A stretch of DNA of 64,000 bases, taken from Neobacillus bataviensis LMG 21833. GTDB taxonomy: Bacteria; Bacillota; Bacilli; Bacillales; Cytobacillaceae. Shown in pieces: positions 19,165 through 28,034 of this stretch. Location: the NCBI RefSeq assembly GCF_000307875.1, contig NZ_AJLS01000034.1, forward strand, positions 1-64,000, read 5' to 3'. The notes beneath the pieces are model-generated. The model ran no database searches. It was not told the DNA's origin and saw only the letters and a program-made list of their open reading frames with translations. The first letter of the stretch is position 1; every line of letters begins with the position of its first letter. The translations under genes and the position numbers were made by a program.

Positions 19165-19305
19165 AACAAAAACCTCCATATTCTCTGTCACGGTTTATTT
19201 TATCATTTTATTAAATAAGAAAGGAAATGAAGCGGATGAGTTTTTTCAAATGTTTTTTTCTCTTCATTATTTTATGATACATAAGGCTTGCTTCAAAACA
19301 ATACC

Positions 19306-19337
19306 ACAAAGAAAATCTCCCCAGAACGGAGAGATTT
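19306..19337 (-). terminator. Terminator downstream of the 258-aa orphan gene
   Basis: On the minus strand AAATCTC and GAGATTT flank a 10-11-nt loop, followed by TTCTTTG. It overlaps the end of the gene at 19336. Confidence 0.65.
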
Positions 19338-20112
19338 AGATCACATTCAGTTTCCATTCTTTTGTTTTTTTATCAAAGATGATTTTCGCGTGGTAAGGTT
19401 TATTGGAGATTTGTTCATATTCCTCCACCATATCATCCATATTCGCATAATCGCCAATTACCCAGATAGGAATCTCAATTCGCCCCCGCTGATGGTCTGC
19501 ATCTCGTAATGAGATACAAATCCCTTCCTTAATGAAAGGAGTTAGTGAAAGCAGAATTTCTTTGTTCACCTGCGGATATTCACGTTTCTTCCGAATCCCT
19601 AAAATTGTTTTTTCCAGCTTCATATCCCCTAGTTTGCCGGCAAGCACTTCACTAAGTAAATGAAAAAAATCTTTAAAGCTGCGATAATAGGTTTTATTAT
19701 ACCAGCCATCATCATGGGCCAAATAAACAAAACGGTTGCCTAGTTTATTATAAAATGGCAATTTTAAATGCTGCTTTTGATGACCTAAGTATAATAATTC
19801 AGCTAATTCCTGACCTGTAAGTTCATTGAGGACATCATCTTCAATAAAATCAATCCAGCAGAAGTTTCCGTAACTATAGACATCTTCTGCAGCTAACTTG
19901 TTAATTCGCTCTTCTGGACAATAGTCAAGCAGTGTGTGCATATTAAAGTCAGCATCATCAAAACCGTGCTTTAGTAAAAGTAGATGATTTAATGAACCAG
20001 AAAAAGCAGCAGTAAATTCAGCGAATTCGATACCATAGGATAGCACATACTGGTCTGTTTGATTTAAATGAATATAGATAAGATCCCGTATGTCTTGATG
20101 ATGCTTTTTCAA
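19336..20112 (-). CDS. Uncharacterised 258-aa cytoplasmic protein
   Basis: I do not recognise a characterised family. The product is soluble, acidic in the middle and rich in aromatic residues (DDGWYNKTYYRSFKDFFHLL). It has no signal peptide or membrane segment and no obvious catalytic motif. Similar proteins of about 260 aa occur as hypothetical genes in other Bacillus genomes as far as I recall. The start is probably the TTG at 20112, 9 nt from GGAGG; the TTG at 20118 is too close to it. Divergent from mgtE and followed by its own terminator. Confidence 0.75.
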   Translation of the reverse strand: MKKHHQDIRDLIYIHLNQTDQYVLSYGIEFAEFTAAFSGSLNHLLLLKHGFDDADFNMHTLLDYCPEERINKLAAEDVYSYGNFCWIDFIEDDVLNELTGQELAELLYLGHQKQHLKLPFYNKLGNRFVYLAHDDGWYNKTYYRSFKDFFHLLSEVLAGKLGDMKLEKTILGIRKKREYPQVNKEILLSLTPFIKEGICISLRDADHQRGRIEIPIWVIGDYANMDDMVEEYEQISNKPYHAKIIFDKKTKEWKLNVI

Positions 20113-20349
20113 AGTCAAACTCCTCCGTTCAACAACATATACATAAGTTTCATGGCGATTTCCATGAAATTTCCAAATACCTTTGTAAATACTTCCTTAT
20201 TTTATCAAATAATAGGTCAAATATCATATTTCATTTCGTTTACAAAAAATGATCTTGTGTTACACATACTATAACTAAATCCTTTGACTATATTTGTCTT
20301 TCTATTCTTTTAGTAATCAACCCTGCATTGAAAGGAGTGTATAAAAGAT

Positions 20350-21708
20350 ATGATCAAAGATATGACTCCAAATGAAATAACTTTATATATCATTAAAACT
20401 TTGAAGGATAACAAAAAGACGGAGTTTGAAACGATTCTAGAGGAACTTCAGCCCTATGATGTTGCAAAAATATATCAAGAATTACCTGAAAAGCATAAAG
20501 GACGATTCTTATTATTTTTAAAATTTGACGTCCTCGCCGATTTAATGGAAGAGCTTCAAAAGTCAGAACAGCTCGATTTATTAAACATTCTTGGAATCGA
20601 AAAGTCTAGTAAGGTACTGGATTTAATGGATAATGACGATCTAGCCTTGCTATTAAACGAGTTGTCGCCAGAGAAGAAGGATTCTCTCCTTTCAGGAATG
20701 AAACAAGAGGAGTCCAACGCGGTTAAAGACATTATGAATTATCCACCGGAAACAGCCGGAAGAATGATGACAAACCGCTTTGTTTGGATTCGTGATTATT
20801 TTTCTGTCAGAGAAGCCGTCGATAAATTTAAAGTATTCGCTGAGTTTGCTGAATCGATTAACTATTTGTATGTGATTGATGAGGCCAGGCATCTTGTTGG
20901 GGTTGTCTCCTACCGAGATTTACTGTTAGCCGAACCGGATGAGAAAATCCGAACGATCATGTACGAACGGGTCATTTCCGTTTCCGTAACCACTGACCAA
21001 GAGGTTGTGGCGCGAACAGCTGAACGCTACGATTTCTTAGCCATCCCTGTTGTGGATCAGGACAATATCCTTGTCGGGATAGTAACCGTTGATGACATTA
21101 TCGATGTTGTCATTAAGGAAGCCAATGAAGATATTGAAAAGTTATCCGCATCGGGGAAATCGATTGACTTTGAGACAAAAACCTTGGTTGCTGCGGCAAG
21201 GCGGCTTCCCTGGCTGATCTTACTCTTATTTATTGGGGTGATATCCGGAAGAATCATCAGCAGCTTTGAGGATACCCTCCAACAGGTGGTGGCTTTAGCC
21301 TTTTTTATGCCGATGATCGCCGGGATGACGGGAAACACCGGGACGCAGTCGCTTGCTGTTGTTGTCAGGGGGCTGATCTCCCATGATATTAATAAACGTG
21401 TGATTACACGCTTAATCACAAGGGAACTTGGCGTTGGTATTACCATCGGTATCACTTGCGCAGTCATTATTGCCATTATCGCTTATATCTGGCAGGGAAA
21501 TTTGATTTTGGGCGCCGTTGTTGGCTGCTCCCTATTTTTCACTCTCATTATCGGTACACTAGCGGGAACCATTATTCCCCTGATCCTATACCGGCTAAAG
21601 ATTGACCCGGCAGTTGCATCCGGGCCGTTAATTACCACGTTAAATGATATTTTTTCGTTACTCACCTACTTCGGAATCGCAACCATGTTTTTAAAACATT
21701 TAATGTAG
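20350..21708 (+). CDS. mgtE: MgtE-family magnesium transporter
   Basis: A 452-aa MgtE Mg2+ channel. It has an N-terminal alpha-helical domain (about 1-125), a CBS pair (about 135-260) that senses cytoplasmic Mg2+, a plug helix, and five membrane helices (about 285-450). The pore region contains PMIAGMTGNTGTQSLAVVVRGL and the later GPLITTLNDI. B. subtilis mgtE is under an Mg2+ M-box riboswitch; I see no M-box in the 230 bp upstream here. Start ATG 20350 with GGAG upstream. Probably monocistronic, since a new promoter precedes the next gene. Confidence 0.95.
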   Translation: MIKDMTPNEITLYIIKTLKDNKKTEFETILEELQPYDVAKIYQELPEKHKGRFLLFLKFDVLADLMEELQKSEQLDLLNILGIEKSSKVLDLMDNDDLALLLNELSPEKKDSLLSGMKQEESNAVKDIMNYPPETAGRMMTNRFVWIRDYFSVREAVDKFKVFAEFAESINYLYVIDEARHLVGVVSYRDLLLAEPDEKIRTIMYERVISVSVTTDQEVVARTAERYDFLAIPVVDQDNILVGIVTVDDIIDVVIKEANEDIEKLSASGKSIDFETKTLVAAARRLPWLILLLFIGVISGRIISSFEDTLQQVVALAFFMPMIAGMTGNTGTQSLAVVVRGLISHDINKRVITRLITRELGVGITIGITCAVIIAIIAYIWQGNLILGAVVGCSLFFTLIIGTLAGTIIPLILYRLKIDPAVASGPLITTLNDIFSLLTYFGIATMFLKHLM

Positions 21709-21729
21709 GTATTTCTTGAAAAAATAAAA

Positions 21730-21757
21730 TGAAACCTTTCTCCCGCGGAATCGTTAT
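21730..21757 (+). promoter_or_regulatory. ECF-type (SigM/SigW-like) promoter of the rodA-like gene
   Basis: TGAAAC (21730-21735), 16-nt spacer, CGT (21752-21754), with the C-tract TCTCCC inside the spacer. This is the consensus of the B. subtilis extracytoplasmic sigma factors M and W. TATAAT at 21755-21760 overlaps, so a second, sigma-A start is possible. Confidence 0.65.
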
Positions 21758-21853
21758 AATAAATAGTGATGTAATATATTCCCTAAATAGGTATTGTAAG
21801 TAAGCCTTCACGACAAAAAAAATAGATTACTATTGGAAAAATGGGTGTGGCCG

Positions 21854-23041
21854 ATGGATCAATACAAGAAAAAGGCTGATCGTTTTGATTGGACGTTAAC
21901 TTTATTATTATTTCTTTTTTTCTTAGTCAGCTGTGCGGCTATTTATAGCGCACAAGCTTCAGGGCAATATGGAGCAAAAAATTTCTTACTCATGCAAGTT
22001 TTCTGGTATGTGATTGGAGCCGCCATTATCTCTGTTTCCATCTTTATCGACGGCTATCAATATAAGCGGCTTTCCTGGTATTTATATGGCTTCGGTTTGA
22101 TTTTGCTTCTTGCCGTTTACCTGGCACCAGAGTCCATTGCCCCGATAAGAAACGGAGCGAAAAGCTGGTTTGTCATTAGAGGAATCGGACAAATTCAGCC
22201 TTCAGAGTTCGTGAAAACCTTTTTAATTTTGGCGTTAAGCCGTGTCATAACAAGCCATCATGAAAACCATCTGGAAAAAACGCTGAAAACTGATTTTCTT
22301 TTACTAGTAAAATTAGGGGTTACTACAGCAGTGCCTCTAGGACTGATTATGTTGCAGCCGGATCTTGGTACAGGGCTCGTCATTTTATCTATTTTAACAG
22401 GGCTTATCTTAATCTCCGGTATTTCATGGAAAATCATCATCCCGATTTACAGTGCAGGTGCATCGCTTGGAGCACTTATTTTCTATCTGGTTTTAATAAA
22501 GCCTGATTTTCTTGAAAAATACTTGCATGTACAAACCTACCAATTTAACCGAATTTACGCCTGGCTGGATCCTTATAGTCATGCCACAAGCTCCAGCTAT
22601 CACTTATTAAAATCGTTAAGTGCAGTTGGCTCGGGTCTTATTACCGGAAAGGGCTTTACCAATCGCGAGGTTTATATCCCCGAAGCCCATACTGACTTCA
22701 TCTTTAGCGTGATTGGGGAGGAGTATGGCTTCGTTGGCGGCAGTATCGTCGTTGGTCTCTTTTTTCTGCTTATTTATCATTTAATCAAGACCGCTTTGGA
22801 CACCCGTGACCTGTTTAATACATATGTCTGTACAGGCATTATCAGCGTGATCACTTTTCATGTTTTCCAAAATATCGGGATGACGATTCAAGTGCTTCCG
22901 ATAACAGGTATTCCGCTGCCATTTATCAGTTATGGCGGCAGCTCTCTCATGGGGAATATGTTCGCGATGGGGCTTGTCTACAGCATCCGCTACCACCATA
23001 AAACATACATGTTTTCAACGGATAACTCGTTACAGGCATAG
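21854..23041 (+). CDS. FtsW/RodA/SpoVE family peptidoglycan glycosyltransferase
   Basis: A 395-aa SEDS protein with ten membrane segments. Motifs include the early NGAKSWF, the central LQPDLGTGLV with the catalytic aspartate, and the C-terminal LPITGIPLPFISYGGSSLMGN. SEDS proteins polymerise lipid II together with a class B PBP. The sequence looks most like RodA (elongation), but FtsW or SpoVE paralogues cannot be excluded without alignment. I favour ATG 21854 (MDQYKKKAD); the frame is open from 21833. An ECF sigma promoter upstream suggests envelope-stress induction, as reported for rodA in the SigM regulon. Confidence 0.9.
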   Translation: MDQYKKKADRFDWTLTLLLFLFFLVSCAAIYSAQASGQYGAKNFLLMQVFWYVIGAAIISVSIFIDGYQYKRLSWYLYGFGLILLLAVYLAPESIAPIRNGAKSWFVIRGIGQIQPSEFVKTFLILALSRVITSHHENHLEKTLKTDFLLLVKLGVTTAVPLGLIMLQPDLGTGLVILSILTGLILISGISWKIIIPIYSAGASLGALIFYLVLIKPDFLEKYLHVQTYQFNRIYAWLDPYSHATSSSYHLLKSLSAVGSGLITGKGFTNREVYIPEAHTDFIFSVIGEEYGFVGGSIVVGLFFLLIYHLIKTALDTRDLFNTYVCTGIISVITFHVFQNIGMTIQVLPITGIPLPFISYGGSSLMGNMFAMGLVYSIRYHHKTYMFSTDNSLQA

Positions 23042-23143
23042 TGTGTAAAAGGTATAAATAAAGGAAAATTACCATATTAATTTCTTTCTAAGACAAACTG
23101 AGATACACTATATTAATTACTATTACATAAGTGAAGGTGAATT

Positions 23144-23737
23144 ATGGCACAGTTTATTAACTCCATTTTAGAATTTTTATCACAGTTAGGATACTTCGGT
23201 ATCGCACTGGGATTAATGATAGAGATTATCCCCAGCGAGATTGTTTTAGGCTATGGCGGTTACATGATTTCACAAGGCCATCTTAATTTTGCCGGAGCCG
23301 TTATTGCAGGTACGATCGGCGGTACGATTGCCCAATTATTTTTATATTGGGCCGGGTATTATGGCGGCCGTCCCTTTTTGGAGAAATACGGAAAGTATGT
23401 CCTGATTAAAAAAAGTCATATCGATGTTGCCGAACATTGGTTTGAAAAATATGGAGCCGGTGTGATCTTCTCTGCAAGATTCATCCCCGTTGTTAGACAT
23501 GCCATTTCCATTCCCGCCGGGATTGCCAAAATGTCAGCAACCAAATTTACCCTTTACACCGTTGCGGCCGTTTTGCCATGGTCGATTCTTTTCCTTTACT
23601 TAGGAAAGGTGTTGGGCAAGAACTGGTCACACGTAAAGGAATTTGCCCAGCCATATGTACTGCCAATCATAATTGCTGCAGTCGTTTTAGGGGTCATCTA
23701 CTATTTAATCAAAAAGACAAAGAAAACCACCGATTAA
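23144..23737 (+). CDS. DedA family membrane protein
   Basis: A 197-aa DedA/VTT-domain protein with about five membrane segments. Signature pieces are the acidic EIIPSEIVLGYGGY, GGTIAQLFLYWAGYYGGRPF and FSARFIPVVRHAISIPAG with two conserved arginines. Members of this family include undecaprenyl-phosphate and phosphatidylethanolamine flippases; the substrate here is not predictable. GAAGGTG precedes the ATG. A strong terminator follows, then repeat array 1. Confidence 0.92.
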   Translation: MAQFINSILEFLSQLGYFGIALGLMIEIIPSEIVLGYGGYMISQGHLNFAGAVIAGTIGGTIAQLFLYWAGYYGGRPFLEKYGKYVLIKKSHIDVAEHWFEKYGAGVIFSARFIPVVRHAISIPAGIAKMSATKFTLYTVAAVLPWSILFLYLGKVLGKNWSHVKEFAQPYVLPIIIAAVVLGVIYYLIKKTKKTTD

Positions 23738-23787
23738 GTTGATTTAACGGGTTCACTTTAGAGGTGCAAACAATCAAATCACAAAGG

Positions 23788-23832
23788 AAAACACATTGTA
23801 TTTCGCTTATGAAAATACGATGTGTTTTTTTG
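23788..23832 (+). terminator. Rho-independent terminator of dedA
   Basis: AAACACATTGTATTTC pairs with GAAAATACGATGTGTTT around a 6-nt loop, followed by TTTTTTTG. Confidence 0.9.
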
Positions 23833-24005
23833 TTATCATATCAAGGTTTTAAGGTGTTCTATTGTCTTTTTATTATATGAATTCGCAAGGTATATTCCAA
23901 TGACGGAAATAATTATTGGAGGCTATGTGAATTTGCTGTGTTTTATAATGTGAATTGTAATGAGGCTTATCCTGTTGGCTACCTGAATCTTACAATACAA
24001 TCTCA

Positions 24006-24288
24006 GTCGTCAATTAGGGCTATTGAGGACAAAAATCAGCTGGATAGCAAGAAGAATGTCCTCAATAAGGGCTATTGGGGACAAAACTCGCCTGGATAGC
24101 AGGAAAAATGTCCTCAATAAGGGTTATTGAGGACAAAACTCGCCTGGATAGCGGGAAAAATGTTCTCAATAGGGGCTGTTGAGGACAAAAATCAGCTGGA
24201 TAGCAAGAAAACTGTCCTCAATAAGGGTTATTGAAGACAAAACTAGCAGGAAAGTAGGAAAAATGTCCTCAATAAGGAGATCTTTCAG
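24006..24288. repeat. Tandem hairpin array 1 (52-bp period)
   Basis: Five units repeat at exactly 52 bp (GAGGAC or a variant at 24025, 24077, 24129, 24181 and 24233). Each unit is a 25-nt hairpin, arm GTCCTCAAT, loop AAGGGCT-like, arm ATTGAGGAC, plus a 27-nt spacer like AAAAATCAGCTGGATAGCAA. The first left arm (24006) and the last right arm are degenerate. It lies in the 688-bp gap between convergent dedA and the SMR gene, after dedA's own terminator. No gene is supported in this gap; bases 23833-24005 and 24289-24425 show nothing I recognise. Confidence 0.93.
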
Positions 24289-24425
24289 GAAAAAAACTTA
24301 TTTGGATTATACCGTGAATTTAGTGGTAAAAAAACTTGCGAATTTAATTGTGATTTGAGTTATGTTTTAATGTTTTGCACCCCACAAGTGAACCCGTTCT
24401 AAGTTGATTTCGGTGGTTTTCAATT

Positions 24426-24740
24426 TTATGAGACAATCTTTAACCCAATAGCTGCCCCTAATACCATCAGAATAAAAATAATTCGTTTCCAATCCTTTGA
24501 CTCGCCATATAGAAGCATTCCTAATAACGCTCCCCCTGACGCACCGATTCCTGTCCAAATAGCATATGCTGTTCCCATAGGTAGAGATTTCATCGCATAA
24601 GCAAGAAATAAAAAACTGCTGCCAAAGCCTATCAATAAAAATACAAATGATTGCCAATTCCGATCCTTATGCAGTTTGTTAATCATCGCTACTCCAACCA
24701 TCTCGCATAACCCTGCTAAAACTAACGAAAACCACGCCAT
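24426..24740 (-). CDS. Small multidrug resistance family protein, guanidinium exporter subunit (YkkD/GdnD-like)
   Basis: A 104-aa four-helix SMR protein. The conserved membrane glutamate is in LAGLCEMVGVAMI, and PMGTAYAIWTGIGASGG is the family signature in helix 3. With its partner gene it resembles B. subtilis ykkD-ykkC (gdnD-gdnC), a heterodimeric exporter induced by guanidine. It starts in the partner's stop codon (TAATG, 1-nt overlap), so the two are made together. The guanidine-I riboswitch upstream supports guanidinium as substrate. Confidence 0.93.
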   Translation of the reverse strand: MAWFSLVLAGLCEMVGVAMINKLHKDRNWQSFVFLLIGFGSSFLFLAYAMKSLPMGTAYAIWTGIGASGGALLGMLLYGESKDWKRIIFILMVLGAAIGLKIVS

Positions 24741-25081
24741 TAGGAATCAGCTCCTTCCGTTACATTGTCATTTGTAACCATTTTCAAACCAATTACACCT
24801 ATTAATAAAACAACTATAAAGATGATCTTTTTCATTTCCAGCGGTTCTCCAAAAAATAGGATATCAGAAATGACAGTTCCAGCCGTGCCTAATCCTACAA
24901 AAACTGCATAAACTGTCCCCACAGGAAGCTTCCTACCCGCCATAATAAGTGCATAAAAACTAATGATGATCGAAACAACAGTTCCCGACCAAGTCCAGAA
25001 ATCATCAGCATGCTTCAAACCAATCACCCAAAACACTTCAAAAAATGCTGCAAAAAAGACTTTCATCCAATTCAAATTCAT
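24740..25081 (-). CDS. Small multidrug resistance family protein, guanidinium exporter subunit (YkkC/GdnC-like)
   Basis: A 113-aa SMR subunit closely matching B. subtilis YkkC in motif order: [21 protein letters not shown], then [21 protein letters not shown], then [12 protein letters not shown]. The membrane glutamate needed for H+-coupled export is in FFEVFW. The tail after helix 4 is hydrophilic, as in YkkC. First gene of the two-gene operon, directly behind the guanidine-I riboswitch and its terminator. GGGGGA lies upstream of ATG 25081. Confidence 0.94.
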   Translation of the reverse strand: MNLNWMKVFFAAFFEVFWVIGLKHADDFWTWSGTVVSIIISFYALIMAGRKLPVGTVYAVFVGLGTAGTVISDILFFGEPLEMKKIIFIVVLLIGVIGLKMVTNDNVTEGADS

Positions 25082-25123
25082 CCCAATCCCCCCTGAAAAA
25101 AATATAAATATAAGATACGAAAG

Positions 25124-25171
25124 CCAAAAAAGCCTGGAAGAGTACTGTTAAACAGTATCTCCCAGGCTTTT
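25124..25171 (-). terminator. Riboswitch-controlled terminator (guanidine)
   Basis: On the minus strand AAAGCCTGG...ACTG pairs with CAGTACTCTTCCAGGCTTT, followed by TTTTGGC. Its 5' arm overlaps the AAGCCTGGGAGA end of the aptamer, so ligand binding would prevent its formation. Confidence 0.85.
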
Positions 25172-25256
25172 ATCCTTCCGTGTCCACACCGTACAGTGTG
25201 TGTTTTCTCTCGGACCAGACTGGCAATAAGCCACGGAACCCTAGAAAACCAGCTAA
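25157..25256 (-). ncRNA. Guanidine-I riboswitch (ykkC class)
   Basis: The minus strand carries the conserved ykkC-RNA blocks in order: CTAGGGTTCCG, CTGGTCCGAGAGA, ACACGG, and GGATAAAAGCCTGGGAGA. These form the guanidinium aptamer. It precedes two SMR genes, the commonest target of this class. The downstream hairpin makes it a transcriptional ON switch: guanidine should increase exporter expression. Confidence 0.95.
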
Positions 25257-25324
25257 TATTTTTATTATATTATGATTTTATCACAAAAGATTTTAATAAG
25301 GAACTTCTACTATTTACCTTTAAA

Positions 25325-26506
25325 CTAAAGCATGATGCCCGTAATGGCGGCGGTTAATAAGCTGACAAGTGTTGCGCCAAATAGCAATTTAAGACCGAAC
25401 TTTGCCACCACATTTCCTTTCTTTTCGTTTAAACCTTTTACGGCACCTGAGATAATCCCAATGGAAGAAAAGTTAGCAAACGATACGAGGAAAACCGAAA
25501 TAATGCCCACTGTTCTGCTAGACAAGGATTCCGATATTTTTCCTAAATCTATCATGGCCACAAATTCATTGGATAACAACTTGGTCGCCATAATAGTTCC
25601 CGCATCGACTATTTCGGATGAAGGTATGCCAACAACAAACGCCAGTGGAGCAAACACATAACCTAGTGCAGTTTGGAAGCTGATGCCGAAAATCGCCGCA
25701 AAGACATAATTAATCATGCTGATTAACGCAACAAATCCAATTAGCATCGCGCCGACGATAATGGCCACTTTGAATCCATCCAAAATATATTCCCCAAGCA
25801 TTTCAAAAAAGGTTTGTTTTTCAGAATCCTGAATGTCAATAATATCCTCTTGTTCCGTTACCTCATAAGGATTAATGATATTGGCAATGATAAATCCGCC
25901 AAATAAGTTTAACACGAGCGCGGTAATGACATATTTCGGATCAATCATGGTCATATAAGCCCCTAAAATTGATGCCGACACCGTTGACATCGCCGAAGTG
26001 CACAATGTATACAAGCGATGTTCAGGTAGGAACGGAAGCTGTTTTTTTACCGAAATAAACACCTCAGACTGACCAAAAACAGCAGATGCAACCGCGTTAT
26101 AGGATTCTAATCTTCCAAGACCATTCACCTTACTTAAAACCAAGCCAAGGAAACGGACAATGATTGGCAGGACTTTTATGTACTGGGCGATTCCTATTAA
26201 GACGGAAATGAAGACAATCGGCATCAGTACGTTTAAGAAAAAGGGTGCTGCTCCCTTCATTGCCATTCCGCCGAAGACAAAGTTGACTCCCTCAGCCGCA
26301 TACTTGAGAAGATGCTCAAACAACCCTGACACACCTCTAATAATCACAAGACCTATTTCTGTATTAAGCAATAAATAAGCGAATACTAGCTGCAAAACCA
26401 GCATAATCGCTACCGGCTTCAATTTTATTCCTTTTTTATTATTACTTACGATAAAAGCAAGTAAAAAGATAACGACCAATGCCGCCAAAAACAAAATAAA
26501 TTTCAA
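25325..26506 (-). CDS. NupC-type concentrative nucleoside transporter
   Basis: A 393-aa CNT-family transporter (the same length as B. subtilis NupC), taking up nucleosides with a cation. Signature pieces are VLPIIVRFLGLVLSKVNGLG, AVFGQSEVFI, TLCTSAMSTVSASILGAYM and the C-terminal SFANFSSIGIISGAVKGL. The start is the TTG at 26506 because AAGGAG is 9 nt upstream; the frame extends to 26527 but that would put the ribosome binding site inside the gene. A consensus sigma-A promoter lies about 95 nt upstream. No clear terminator after the stop codon. Confidence 0.92.
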   Translation of the reverse strand: MKFILFLAALVVIFLLAFIVSNNKKGIKLKPVAIMLVLQLVFAYLLLNTEIGLVIIRGVSGLFEHLLKYAAEGVNFVFGGMAMKGAAPFFLNVLMPIVFISVLIGIAQYIKVLPIIVRFLGLVLSKVNGLGRLESYNAVASAVFGQSEVFISVKKQLPFLPEHRLYTLCTSAMSTVSASILGAYMTMIDPKYVITALVLNLFGGFIIANIINPYEVTEQEDIIDIQDSEKQTFFEMLGEYILDGFKVAIIVGAMLIGFVALISMINYVFAAIFGISFQTALGYVFAPLAFVVGIPSSEIVDAGTIMATKLLSNEFVAMIDLGKISESLSSRTVGIISVFLVSFANFSSIGIISGAVKGLNEKKGNVVAKFGLKLLFGATLVSLLTAAITGIML

Positions 26507-26601
26507 AAAGTTTCTCTCCTTTTTCAAAGATGACCTCAGTGTATACGATCATAATATAAATTTTACGACAAAAATCGACAGCGTTTTCAAACAACTATTC
26601 G

Positions 26602-26630
26602 ATTATAGAATTGCTGGTATTGCGTGTCAA
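26602..26630 (-). promoter_or_regulatory. Sigma-A promoter of the nupC-like gene
   Basis: Minus strand TTGACA (26625-26630), 17-nt spacer, TATAAT (26602-26607), both hexamers perfect. The leader of about 90 nt holds no recognised element. Confidence 0.85.
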
Positions 26631-26715
26631 CTATATGACGGAAAGAAGCAAAATTCAGGTTATTCACTATAATTAATTTATCCTCTTTGCCACAGAATCA
26701 TCCATACTTACCAGG

Positions 26716-26749
26716 AAAATAAAAAGACATGGAGATTTACTCCATGCCC
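26716..26749 (-). terminator. Terminator of the MFS transporter gene
   Basis: On the minus strand GGCATGGAG pairs with CTCCATGTC around a 6-nt loop, then TTTTTATTTTCC. Confidence 0.85.
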
Positions 26750-26771
26750 TCTGACCGTTAACTAACTCTTT

Positions 26772-27953
26772 CTATGATCCTTGGTGTACTGCACTAACCC
26801 GATCTTTATATAGGAAATAGAAATAAAGCAGCATCGAAATGAAAATCGAAACAGCTGCCGTTTTATAAATACTGCTGTATCCGAAGAGATGACCAATTTG
26901 CCCAAACACCATTGCTCCGATACCGACACCTAAATCGAAAAAGGAAAAGAACGTCGCATTCGCCATCCCTCTTCGATTCATTGGAACCTTTTCAATCGCC
27001 CATGACTGTAAGGCAGGCTGCACGGTACCGAAGCCAAGACCGTAGAAAACAGCCGCGATAAACAGAATCATGCTGTTTGGAAGCCATGCTAACAAAATCA
27101 TGGCTATCAAAATTAACAATGTACCCGGAATATAAACCGCGATATGTCCTCTCCGGTCATACAGCTGCCCTGCAAAAGTCCTTGTCACCATCAAGGCAAG
27201 GGCATAAATGAGAAAGTAAAATTGAATGCCGGCAATATGCTTTTCAGCCGTATATAACGGGAGAAAAGCAGCAATCCCGCCAAATGTGAACGTAATGAAG
27301 AACATTAGCATCGACGGCTTCAAGGCGCTTTTCTCGTAAAGATCGAGCTTGGTTTTGCTATCTTTCGGCTTGGGTTCGATCTTTTTATAGGTAATTCTGG
27401 ATGACAATAGAAGCGCCATCAATCCTAATCCCGCACAAATTAGGAAAAACAGTTTAAACGAAATAATACCGGTCAGAATTAGCCCAAGGGAGGGGCCAAA
27501 TGCCAATGCTAAATTGCCGGAAAGCCCATAATAGCCCATTCCCTCGCCTCTTCTCGAAGCAGGGATTAAATCAGTAGCAATCGTTCCTGATGCCGTGGTG
27601 GAAAATCCCCAGCCAGCCCCTTGGACAACACGCATCACAAATAAGAAAACCATACTTGTTAAAAATCCAAAGGAGCCAACTGATAGAACAAAAACGGTAA
27701 GCCCAATGAGATAAACAAAGCCTCTCCCTTTTGTTTCAAGTGAACTTCCTGCAATAGGGCGCAGCAGCAATGCAGAGAAGGTAAAGATTCCTACCACAAA
27801 CCCGATTAATTGTTCATTACCACCTAAATCCTCCACAAACAATGGAATCGTCGGCAGCGTCATTTGAAAGCCAAGAAAGATAAAGAAGTTTGCTAAACAG
27901 ATCAGAACAAAGTCTTTTGTCCAAATCCTTTCTTTCGTTACCTGTTTTTCCAT
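26772..27953 (-). CDS. Major facilitator superfamily transporter
   Basis: A 393-aa protein with twelve membrane helices in two bundles. A central basic loop (TYKKIEPKPKDSKTK) lies near residue 200. The loop 2-3 motif region is RPIAGSSLETKGRGFVY. A motif of the drug:H+ antiporter type (RVVQGAGWGFSTTASGT) follows in helix 4-5. Substrate unknown; relatives are annotated as drug exporters. I choose ATG 27953 (MEKQVTK), since the TTG at 27983 lacks a ribosome binding site. Separated from the dinB-like gene by a terminator. Confidence 0.85.
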   Translation of the reverse strand: MEKQVTKERIWTKDFVLICLANFFIFLGFQMTLPTIPLFVEDLGGNEQLIGFVVGIFTFSALLLRPIAGSSLETKGRGFVYLIGLTVFVLSVGSFGFLTSMVFLFVMRVVQGAGWGFSTTASGTIATDLIPASRRGEGMGYYGLSGNLALAFGPSLGLILTGIISFKLFFLICAGLGLMALLLSSRITYKKIEPKPKDSKTKLDLYEKSALKPSMLMFFITFTFGGIAAFLPLYTAEKHIAGIQFYFLIYALALMVTRTFAGQLYDRRGHIAVYIPGTLLILIAMILLAWLPNSMILFIAAVFYGLGFGTVQPALQSWAIEKVPMNRRGMANATFFSFFDLGVGIGAMVFGQIGHLFGYSSIYKTAAVSIFISMLLYFYFLYKDRVSAVHQGS

Positions 27954-27984
27954 AAAAGGTGAAGTCTCCCTCTCTTTTATCAAT

Positions 27985-28014
27985 GAAAAAACGTTTCTAC
28001 GGCATGTAGAAACG
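27985..28014 (-). terminator. Terminator of the DinB-like gene
   Basis: CGTTTCTAC and GTAGAAACG form a 9-bp stem with a 5-nt loop, followed by TTTTTTC on the minus strand. Confidence 0.88.
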
Positions 28015-28034
28015 AAATTTCATGTGAAAATGTG

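Noticed and set aside
20119-20349. M-box magnesium riboswitch before mgtE
   Set aside because: I looked for the conserved M-box blocks and a terminator in the 230 bp upstream and found none.
24006-24288. CRISPR array (palindromic 25-nt repeat with 27-nt spacer at constant period)
   Set aside because: The spacers are nearly identical within the array, unlike CRISPR spacers, and no cas genes are in the window. The same applies to arrays 2-4.
24367-24657. 96-aa minus-strand frame overlapping the SMR gene
   Set aside because: Out of frame with the conserved SMR protein and without similarity or a ribosome binding site.
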